Assembly: GCA_017469845.1 (NCBI GenBank)
Contig: JAFUFP010000038.1
Location: forward strand, 1-55,362
DNA: 55,362 bases
Direction of reading: 5' to 3'
Source: Bacteroidales bacterium
GTDB taxonomy: Bacteria > Bacteroidota > Bacteroidia > Bacteroidales > UBA932
Shown in pieces: positions 33,874 to 40,762 of this stretch. Within the stretch, counting starts at the first letter, position 1; the number at the start of each line of letters is the position of its first letter. The position numbers and the translations under genes were made by a program. The notes below the pieces were generated by a model, which saw only the letters and a program-made list of their open reading frames with translations, did no database searches and had not been told where the DNA came from.

Positions 33874-35634
33874 ATGAGACAAACTGCACTTTCCATGATC
33901 AAAGACACAGATTCAGCCATGGCGGAAGCCCCTGATACCGTTTCCTCCACATCCCCCGAAGACCTTTCACAGGTTGACTGCTTCAGCAGGATATTCCGCA
34001 CGGTCGAGAATTGCGGCTACTCTTCCGACACAGCCAAGGCCCTCGAAAACGAAATCCGCCACGTGGGTGAAATCTACGGTATCGACGACGAAAGCGTCGT
34101 CATCCTTTCATGCATAATGGAAAAGTCCGGACTTTCAAGGACAATCGACGACGAGATGATATCGGGATTCCTCAGGTGCACAAAAATCGAGTTCCTACGC
34201 CACTACGAACGTATCACGGCGATGAGACGAAGCGGGATCATACGCGTATGCACCGGCGGAATCCGCCACCAGAACGGATACATGATCTCCGCCGATGTGC
34301 TCCGATCCGTCGCGAACGACTCCCCTTTCACCCCCGCGAAGTTCTCGGGGCTCTCTTCGGAAGAGTTCTTCTCACGCCTTAAGCACCTTTTGGGGGCGGT
34401 GGACAACAACTCCATCTCCCTCGACACCTTCACTGACGAGATAGACGACCTCGTGAAGGAGAACTCCTCACTCCCCTTCTGCCGCCGTGTCCTCGATCTT
34501 TCCCTCCGTGACAAATGCATGAACGCGGAAAGGAGGATCTTCTTCAACCTCTGCTCGAAATACGTCTCCTACGGAAAGGTGGCCGTTGATGTCGAGCGCC
34601 TGATGGAAATGGCCGAGTTCTTCGACGAGGACCTCCTCAAAGGGAAAATCTCCCGAGGAAATCTTGGCCTGATGAGATTGGGCCTCGTCGAGTTCGCATG
34701 TGAAGGAGGCGTAGTGAACGACAAGGCCCTCTCCCTGACGGACAAGGTCAGGAACGAGTTCTTCACCGACGTCGAGATAGCTCCCGAGCCCTCTCTTACT
34801 CACAGGGACATCATAAAATGCGATTCCATAAACGAGCAGAAGCTTTTCTACAACCCTTCCGAAGAGGGGCTCATCAGTCGCCTTCAGTCCCTTCTTCAGG
34901 AGGAGAACTTCAAAAAAGTCCAGGAAAGGCTCGTCGAAAGCGGAATGAGGAAAGGGTTCAACATCGTATTCCACGGGGATCCCGGAACCGGCAAGACGGC
35001 GACGGCGATGCAGCTGGGGCGCCTCAGCGGAAGGGATGTCTTCCTCGTTGACATGGCCGCTCTCCGGAGCAAATGGGTCGGAGACAGCGAAAAGAGCGTG
35101 AAAGGTCTCTTCAAGATGTACCGTCAGATGTGCAGAACGGCCGCGAAGGCTCCGATCCTTCTTTTCAACGAAGCTGACGCCATCTTCGCGAAGAGGATGG
35201 AGAGCGTCGAGCACAGCGCGGACCAGATGAACAACACCATCCAGAACATCATCCTCCAGGAGATGGAGACCCTTGAGGGTATACTCATCGCCACGACGAA
35301 CCTCATCACGAATCTCGACCCCGCTTTCGGAAGGAGATTCATCTACAAGGTGGAGTTCACCGCTCCGGACGAGACCACAAGAAGCAGGATCTGGAGATCG
35401 ATGATCCCCTCGCTTTCGGAAGAGGATGCCCTCGCCCTGGCGGAAGACTTCCCGTTCAGCGGAGGAGACATCGAAAACGTCGTCAGGAAATCCACTGTCG
35501 AGTACATCCTTTCGGGCTCCGCACCAACCCTAGGTTCACTTCGCTCGCTTTGCGGGGAGGAACTCCTCAGAAAGGACAGGAAAACTCCGAAAATCGGTTT
35601 CACGGGACAAAAAAGCGGCTGCATAGCAGTATAA
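33874..35634 (+). CDS. AAA+ ATPase, SpoVK/Vps4-like, with long helical N-terminal region
   Basis: 586 residues. Residues 1-330 are mostly helical, with a possible winged-helix segment (KIEFLRHYERITAMRRSGIIRV, about 107-128) and no recognised domain name. The AAA+ module carries Walker A HGDPGTGKTATA (about 366-377), SKWVGDSEKSVKGLF (about 395), Walker B ILLFNEADAIFAKR (about 428-441, with Asn in place of the usual first Asp), sensor ATTNL, and arginine finger FGRRF. The NEAD variant recurs in a known subgroup of bacterial AAA proteins. It probably remodels protein complexes in the cytoplasm. It lies six bases before the MoxR gene, forming an operon with the MoxR and VWA genes. Confidence 0.82.
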   Translation: MRQTALSMIKDTDSAMAEAPDTVSSTSPEDLSQVDCFSRIFRTVENCGYSSDTAKALENEIRHVGEIYGIDDESVVILSCIMEKSGLSRTIDDEMISGFLRCTKIEFLRHYERITAMRRSGIIRVCTGGIRHQNGYMISADVLRSVANDSPFTPAKFSGLSSEEFFSRLKHLLGAVDNNSISLDTFTDEIDDLVKENSSLPFCRRVLDLSLRDKCMNAERRIFFNLCSKYVSYGKVAVDVERLMEMAEFFDEDLLKGKISRGNLGLMRLGLVEFACEGGVVNDKALSLTDKVRNEFFTDVEIAPEPSLTHRDIIKCDSINEQKLFYNPSEEGLISRLQSLLQEENFKKVQERLVESGMRKGFNIVFHGDPGTGKTATAMQLGRLSGRDVFLVDMAALRSKWVGDSEKSVKGLFKMYRQMCRTAAKAPILLFNEADAIFAKRMESVEHSADQMNNTIQNIILQEMETLEGILIATTNLITNLDPAFGRRFIYKVEFTAPDETTRSRIWRSMIPSLSEEDALALAEDFPFSGGDIENVVRKSTVEYILSGSAPTLGSLRSLCGEELLRKDRKTPKIGFTGQKSGCIAV

Positions 35635-35640
35635 TAAGGT

Positions 35641-36720
35641 ATGGCAAACATCAACGTCAACACGACCGAGCTGAAATCCTTGCTCGGTATCTTCCCCGCC
35701 GACCAGAACATCATGCTCGTGGGGAAACACGGTATCGGCAAATCCGAAATCCTTTCGGAATACTTCACCGCCAAGGGAATGAAGGTCGTCGCCCTCTTCC
35801 TCGGGCAGATGAGTGACCCGGGCGACCTGATAGGTCTTCCGACGAAGAACGAAAAGACCGGAAAGACGGACTTCATGCCGCCCTACTGGTTCCCTCTCGA
35901 CGGAAAGCCCATCGTCCTTTTCCTCGACGAGCTCAACAGGGCCCGCCCCGAGATACTCCAGACCATCATGGACCTCGCGCTCAACCGCAAGCTCGCCGGA
36001 AGGTCCCTTCCCGAGGGCAGCCGCATCATAAGCGCCGTCAACGCCGGTGACCAGTACCAGCTCACCGACCTCGACCCCGCCCTCGTTTCGAGATTCAACA
36101 TCGTGAACTTCCGCCCCACCGTCCAGGAATGGCTCCTGTGGGCAAAACAGAATGACCTCGACGAAAGGGTCATCTCCTTCATCGAGCAGCATCACATCTG
36201 GCTCGACCGTGATCCCGAATCCAAGGAGGGAGAGGACACGGGACTCGACAAGACTCCGGACCGCAGGGCATGGAAAAGGGTCTCGGACATCATAAAGGGA
36301 GCCACCAATCTCGACGCCCTCTACACCAGGGCGATTTCCAGCGCAGTCGGTCCCAAAGCCGCCGCAGCCTTCCTCCAGAGCACCGGAAAGAAAAAGATCG
36401 TGTCCGGAAGGAGCCTTCTCCTCAAGTTCCCCGACCTCAAGGAGATCCTCTCGGGATATGAGCTCCATGAACTTTCGGCCGTCAATGACGGAGTGTTCCG
36501 CTACCTTGAAGTCGAGAAGCCCCTCGACAGCGAGAAAAAGGACATGAAGAAGAACATCGAGGCTTACTTCGATTTCCTGGTCGAGAAGAAGAAAGAGGCC
36601 GCCGCCCACTTCGCCAACCTCTATGTCCAGAAGACCTACCCCAACGCAGTGGCTTTCATGGCAAGGGAGTGCCCCGTTCTCGCGATGTCGATCATAATGT
36701 ACATAAAGACGATAAAATGA
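35641..36720 (+). CDS. MoxR-family AAA+ ATPase
   Basis: 359 residues. Walker A is VGKHGIGKS (about 28-36), with IGLP and a pore/insert segment after it, Walker B VLFLDELNRA (about 89-98), sensor 1 ISAVNAGDQYQLTDLD and arginine-finger region PALVSRFNIVNF. MoxR proteins are chaperone-like ATPases that work with VWA-domain partners to mature or activate other proteins. The partner is encoded immediately downstream with a four-base ATGA overlap. The C-terminal 130 residues are an extended helical lid, longer than in the shortest MoxR proteins. Confidence 0.88.
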   Translation: MANINVNTTELKSLLGIFPADQNIMLVGKHGIGKSEILSEYFTAKGMKVVALFLGQMSDPGDLIGLPTKNEKTGKTDFMPPYWFPLDGKPIVLFLDELNRARPEILQTIMDLALNRKLAGRSLPEGSRIISAVNAGDQYQLTDLDPALVSRFNIVNFRPTVQEWLLWAKQNDLDERVISFIEQHHIWLDRDPESKEGEDTGLDKTPDRRAWKRVSDIIKGATNLDALYTRAISSAVGPKAAAAFLQSTGKKKIVSGRSLLLKFPDLKEILSGYELHELSAVNDGVFRYLEVEKPLDSEKKDMKKNIEAYFDFLVEKKKEAAAHFANLYVQKTYPNAVAFMARECPVLAMSIIMYIKTIK

Positions 36721-37901
36721 CCCCGAAAGAGAGAATATCCTCCATCCTGGAGCGCTGGTTCATCACCGAGCCGGCGCTCTTCCAAGTGATGTGCACCCAC
36801 CAGGCGAAAGCCAACACGGCAATCGCCTGCCCGCTCAGGAGCGGACAGCGCCGCCTCGAGTTCAATCCCGCCTTCATCGAACAGATGACGGACAGGGGTT
36901 TGGAGGAGGCGATGAAGGCCGAAGCCGTCAGGATACTCCTCAAGCACCCCTACGAGCGCAAGCCCGAGGGCTGTTCCCTTCAGGCCATATCGATCGGGTC
37001 CACCCTCGTAATCGGGGACAACTACCCCGCCACCTCCCTGAGGGTCAGTGCCCCCAAGGACTACGACCTTCCCTCGGGCAGGGAGTACGAATGGTACGCC
37101 ATGACGCTCCAGGACAAAATCGGAGCCGAGGCCGGTGGGGCTTCCGGGCAGGACGAAGGAAACGCCGACTCCACTTCTTCCGGCAATCCTTCTTCCGACA
37201 AGGACAAGGACTACAGATTCTCAGAATCCGCCGAGAGCGACTCCGACCATGCCGCCCTCTGGGAAGAGGACGAACTCACTGTCCAGATGATAAACGGGAT
37301 AATCAGGAACTGCAATTCATGGGGGTCGGTCCCCGGCAACCTGGTTGAACTGATCAAGGCTTCAACCGTCTCGAAGATCAACTGGCGCAACATCCTGGGA
37401 GGCTTCCGCTCCAGCATCCTCTCTTCCAAGCGCCGTCTCACCCGCATGCGTCCCAACCGCAGGACCGGATTCCAGAACATGGGTTCCACCCGCCGTTTCA
37501 CCACCAAAATCCTCGTGGCCGTGGATGTGAGCGGATCAGTGACATCGGGTACCCTCTCCCGTTTCTACGGAATCGTCAACAGCGCCTTCCGCTACGGGAT
37601 CGAGCGGATAGACGTCCTCCAGTTCGACTACGGCGTTAGGGGTGTCGTCAGCATCGAAAGAGCGATAAAGGACATTCCTGTCCTTGGAAGAGGCGGAACC
37701 AGCTTCACCGAGCCCATCCGCTACGCCCACGACAAAGGGTACGACGGCATGCTGATCCTCACCGACGGTTACGCTCCGCCGCCCAGTGTTCCCGACGGGA
37801 TGACCTGCAAGATAATGTGGGTCTGCGAGGATAGGGAAAGCTACGAAACGCATCACTCCTGGATGGAAAAATACGGCAGAGTGTGCACTATGCCCCTGTA
37901 A
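36717..37901 (+). CDS. VWA-like protein with degenerate DUF2201-type N-terminal domain
   Basis: 394 residues from ATG 36717 (ATGA overlap with the MoxR gene). The N-terminal 150 residues resemble the DUF2201 putative metallopeptidase region, but where HExxH is expected the sequence is KAEAVRILLKHPYER, so metal-dependent peptidase activity is unlikely. A Ser/Asp/Glu-rich linker spans about 145-180. The C-terminal VWA-like domain has the MIDAS-type motif VAVDVSGSVTSG (Asp at about 269) and GRGGTSFTEP (about 324), with LILTDGYAPPP later. Such proteins bind metal-bridged partners and act with MoxR ATPases. I infer a cytoplasmic MoxR-VWA chaperone pair whose client is not in evidence. Confidence 0.8.
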   Translation: MTPKERISSILERWFITEPALFQVMCTHQAKANTAIACPLRSGQRRLEFNPAFIEQMTDRGLEEAMKAEAVRILLKHPYERKPEGCSLQAISIGSTLVIGDNYPATSLRVSAPKDYDLPSGREYEWYAMTLQDKIGAEAGGASGQDEGNADSTSSGNPSSDKDKDYRFSESAESDSDHAALWEEDELTVQMINGIIRNCNSWGSVPGNLVELIKASTVSKINWRNILGGFRSSILSSKRRLTRMRPNRRTGFQNMGSTRRFTTKILVAVDVSGSVTSGTLSRFYGIVNSAFRYGIERIDVLQFDYGVRGVVSIERAIKDIPVLGRGGTSFTEPIRYAHDKGYDGMLILTDGYAPPPSVPDGMTCKIMWVCEDRESYETHHSWMEKYGRVCTMPL

Positions 37902-37926
37902 AACAGGACGGAATCCGGGTATATAT
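37897..37926 (+). promoter_or_regulatory. Candidate alternative-sigma promoter, copy C
   Basis: CTGTAAA (37897-37903, overlapping the VWA gene stop), 16 bases, GTATATA (37920-37926), 24 bases before the ATG at 37951. It resembles copies A and B. Confidence 0.45.
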
Positions 37927-37950
37927 TGACAAAGGACAACAAACGGACAT

Positions 37951-38535
37951 ATGAGCGAATCATCAAAAAAATCCACCGCCATCCTCACGCACGGCTTCAC
38001 TGACGCGGAGATTTCCGCGAAAGTGATCCGGGGTGTCGAAAGATACCTCCGCGCTAACCGGACGAATTCCTTCACAATGGAAGACTGCCTGAAATTCGCC
38101 CTTGATGAAATCGAGGATGTGTACTGCAGGATCATACAGAGCTACAATGGTGCGCTTCCTCCCCAGTGCGAAGAGGAGTTCACCGCCCTCCGTCAGAGGA
38201 TCTGGCCCTCGGTCGAGACAAGAACCCGCCGCAGGGCCGAAAAGGCCCTCAAGGAGGGAGCCATCCTCGAAGTCCAGAAGATTTCCATCGACTCCTGGGT
38301 CGGGACGGAATTGAAGAAAGCCGGGCTTGAGTGCAGATTCGAGTGGAAGGAAGACCATGTGATAGTTTACGTCCAGGTTACTGAAGACAGCATAGTCAAC
38401 TTCGAAGTGCCCTACACGGCATTCCAGGAAGGGAAGATGGAAATGTACATCTTCGAAATCCTCGACACCGTGGAATTCATACGATCGACGCAGATCCGTT
38501 TCACCGCGGTAAACAGAATGAAATTCAGAAGATAA
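37951..38535 (+). CDS. Unknown protein 1 of the sigma/MoxR island (194 aa)
   Basis: A cytoplasmic protein without signal or membrane segment. The N-terminal 110 residues are helical (FTDAEISAKVIRGVERYLRA, then an Arg-rich stretch TRTRRRAEKALKEG). The C-terminal 80 residues are beta-rich (SIDSWVGTELKKAGLECRFEW, VIVYVQVTEDSIVNFEVPY) and align by eye with the C-terminal part of the next gene product. No family is recognised. It is nine bases upstream of that gene and preceded by promoter copy C. Confidence 0.65.
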   Translation: MSESSKKSTAILTHGFTDAEISAKVIRGVERYLRANRTNSFTMEDCLKFALDEIEDVYCRIIQSYNGALPPQCEEEFTALRQRIWPSVETRTRRRAEKALKEGAILEVQKISIDSWVGTELKKAGLECRFEWKEDHVIVYVQVTEDSIVNFEVPYTAFQEGKMEMYIFEILDTVEFIRSTQIRFTAVNRMKFRR

Positions 38536-38544
38536 GAGTGTCCT

Positions 38545-39321
38545 ATGGATAAAATCGAAGCATTGAACATAGTTTACAAAAGGTGCATAGAAGTGTTCCG
38601 GAAGCCGACCCCTTCCGGAAGAGTGCGCCCGGTAGAAAATCTTGACAAAGATTTCATCGGCAAAGTCTGGAGCGAATACATGTTGAGATTGATGAACCTC
38701 CGTGAAGAAGGGAAAGCCGATCCCCTCTCCGCCGAGAAGCTGGTCCTCGCCCTCAAGAAAAGAGGTCTTCCCGAGGAGAATATTTCCTACCGAAGGAATT
38801 CCTTCACGGTCATGATGAAGAATGTGAGCTTCCGTATCTACAAAAGGGATAACGGCTTCAGGATCGGCATCCCCGGAGAAAAATGCGAAATACTCCCCTT
38901 CTGCGGAGCGGACCACGCGAGGATAGCCGCCGCGTTGGAAGAATTCGACTCCATGATGCCGGAGATTCTCAAAAAGAAGGCCGAGATTTCAGAAAAAGTC
39001 CGCATCCAAGAAATGGAAGATGAGAAAATCCGCCAGATAAGGGACACAATCCGTACGACGGTAGATTCCCTCATTGAGCAGTTCCTGCTCCCTCGAGAGC
39101 TCCAGGTCACATTCAGGATATCGGACGACAATTCTTCGGTAGACTTCACTGTAGTCGAAACGAAGAAAGCGGAATTCTCCGTCCCGATCGAAAAACTTTC
39201 GGAAAAGCTCATGGACGCTTCCTCCATCGAAGCGTCGCTCCGGAAATTCACGCCTCCGAAGCCCGGGAAAAACATCTCCGGACTTTTCCCTCCGACTCCG
39301 CATGGCGTCATCGTATACTGA
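38545..39321 (+). CDS. Unknown protein 2 of the sigma/MoxR island (258 aa)
   Basis: A cytoplasmic protein with an N-terminal helical part, a middle beta part (YRRNSFTVMMKNVSFRIYKR) and a coiled-coil-like helix (ILKKKAEISEKVRIQEMEDEKI, about 148-170). The C-terminal segment TVDSLIEQFLLPRELQVTFRI...VDFTVVETKKAEFSVPIEKLSEKL aligns by eye with the C-terminal part of the preceding protein, suggesting a shared domain. It ends in a Pro/Gly-rich tail. No function can be assigned. Confidence 0.65.
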   Translation: MDKIEALNIVYKRCIEVFRKPTPSGRVRPVENLDKDFIGKVWSEYMLRLMNLREEGKADPLSAEKLVLALKKRGLPEENISYRRNSFTVMMKNVSFRIYKRDNGFRIGIPGEKCEILPFCGADHARIAAALEEFDSMMPEILKKKAEISEKVRIQEMEDEKIRQIRDTIRTTVDSLIEQFLLPRELQVTFRISDDNSSVDFTVVETKKAEFSVPIEKLSEKLMDASSIEASLRKFTPPKPGKNISGLFPPTPHGVIVY

Positions 39322-39328
39322 GGCGTGT

Positions 39329-39359
39329 TTTGATTTTTGGGGAGATAATGCGACCTTTG
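39329..39359 (+). promoter_or_regulatory. Bacteroidota-type promoter for the S66 peptidase
   Basis: TTTG (39329-39332), 19 bases, GACCTTTG (39352-39359), one mismatch from TAnnTTTG. The ATG is at 39384, 24 bases on. This housekeeping-type promoter marks the end of the sigma/MoxR island. Confidence 0.55.
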
Positions 39360-39383
39360 CATATTCATGCAATTCAAAAAAAG

Positions 39384-40661
39384 ATGAAACTATTCCGTCA
39401 TATCTTCCTCGGGGCAATGGCCATCCTTCTTTTTGCCGCCATCCCGTCGTGTTCGAAGGACAGCTCCATCCCCAAGGGAACGGTCCTTTCCTGCGTCCAG
39501 CCTCCGTTCCTCTCCCCCGGAGACAAGGTCGCCCTTCTCTCCCCTTCATACTTCACCCCTATGGAGAACGTCTACAAAGCCGCGGACGTCATCCGGGAAT
39601 GGGGATTCGAACCGGTCATCGGGCCGAACGTGGGTAAAACCCACCTCGGAAAATACGGCGGAACACCCGAAGAAAGGATCTCCGACCTCCAGTGGGCGAT
39701 GAACGACCCCTCGATCAAGGCCATAATCTGCAACCGCGGCGGATACGGGACTATCCGTTTCGTGGACCTTCTTCCCAAGGACACCTTCTCCGCCGACCCC
39801 AAATGGCTGGTGGGATTCAGCGACATAACTACGATCCATGAGATCGAGACGATGACGGGAGTGATGAGCATCCACGGGACGATGGGATCCTTCCTCGCCA
39901 AAACCGGCGGCAAGGACCCTTCCAGCCAGATCCTCCGCGATCTTCTCACCGGAACCGTCCCCTCCTACTCCGTTCCCGCCCATCCCCAGAACATTCCCGG
40001 CAAGGCTACGGGAACCCTCGTGGGAGGCAACCTCTGCACATTCTCCCCCGTTCTCGGAACCTGGGCTGACGCAACTTCCGGAAAGGACATCATCCTTTTC
40101 ATCGAGGAAGTCGAGGAGGACATGAGCCATCTTGACCGCCTCATCAACACTCTGGTGCTGAACGGCGTATTCGACCGCTGCAAGGGTGTCATCCTCGGTG
40201 AATTCTCCGACTGCGGAGCCAACCTCGACTGGGGCAGCGTCGAGGAGATGATCTGTTCATACCTGAAGAAATACCGTATTCCCGTGCTGTGCGGCTTCCC
40301 CGCCGGCCATGACGAAACGAACTTCCCTCTCGTTATGGGTGCCTCCGTCACCATCGAGGTCGGTCCCTCCGAATCCACCCTTTCCTTCAACATCGAAGGA
40401 AAGACCGAACCCATCAACACGGCGATCGTTTCGAGAAGCTACGGTGACTCCGTTCCTGAAGGCGCCGAATCCCTTGAAATCGACAAGCAGAGCAAGTTCA
40501 TCCGTGCGCTTAATTTCATGAGGTATTACGACGGACCGGATCTCAGGATAAAGAAGGGCAAGATAGTCTTGAGGGACTCTACTTCAGTCGTCTTCCCCTC
40601 CCCTGAAGACACCCTATCTCCAGAAGATACCCTTTCCCCTTTAGACACCCTCTCCCTATAG
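39384..40661 (+). CDS. Lipoprotein LD-carboxypeptidase (S66 family)
   Basis: 425 residues from ATG 39384; MKLFRHIFLGAMAILLFAAIPSC is a lipoprotein signal (Cys about 23). The S66 core includes LSPGDKVALLSPSY, AIICNRGGYGTIRFVDLLP, LVGFSDITTIHE with the nucleophile Ser, IHGTMGSF, ILFIEEVEEDMSHLDR with the catalytic Glu, and GFPAGHDETNFPLVMGA with the catalytic His. LdcA members trim tetrapeptides in peptidoglycan recycling, MccF members cleave microcin-like compounds; the periplasmic lipoprotein form fits cell-wall peptide trimming better. The protein ends in an imperfect triple repeat of SPEDTL. Confidence 0.88.
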   Translation: MKLFRHIFLGAMAILLFAAIPSCSKDSSIPKGTVLSCVQPPFLSPGDKVALLSPSYFTPMENVYKAADVIREWGFEPVIGPNVGKTHLGKYGGTPEERISDLQWAMNDPSIKAIICNRGGYGTIRFVDLLPKDTFSADPKWLVGFSDITTIHEIETMTGVMSIHGTMGSFLAKTGGKDPSSQILRDLLTGTVPSYSVPAHPQNIPGKATGTLVGGNLCTFSPVLGTWADATSGKDIILFIEEVEEDMSHLDRLINTLVLNGVFDRCKGVILGEFSDCGANLDWGSVEEMICSYLKKYRIPVLCGFPAGHDETNFPLVMGASVTIEVGPSESTLSFNIEGKTEPINTAIVSRSYGDSVPEGAESLEIDKQSKFIRALNFMRYYDGPDLRIKKGKIVLRDSTSVVFPSPEDTLSPEDTLSPLDTLSL

Positions 40662-40684
40662 AAGAAGGGGAACACAGATACCGG

Positions 40685-40720
40685 AAAAGCCGACTCTCCG
40701 AAAGGGAAGCCGGCTTTCTC
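40685..40720. terminator. Convergent terminator hairpin
   Basis: AAAGCCG and CGGCTTT form a stem around an 18-base loop between the S66 peptidase gene (plus) and the PurF-like gene (minus), followed by TTTCTC. Confidence 0.65.
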
Positions 40721-40762
40721 GTATTATGAAGTTCCTTCCCTGCCGGGAGGAAAGGGATGATC

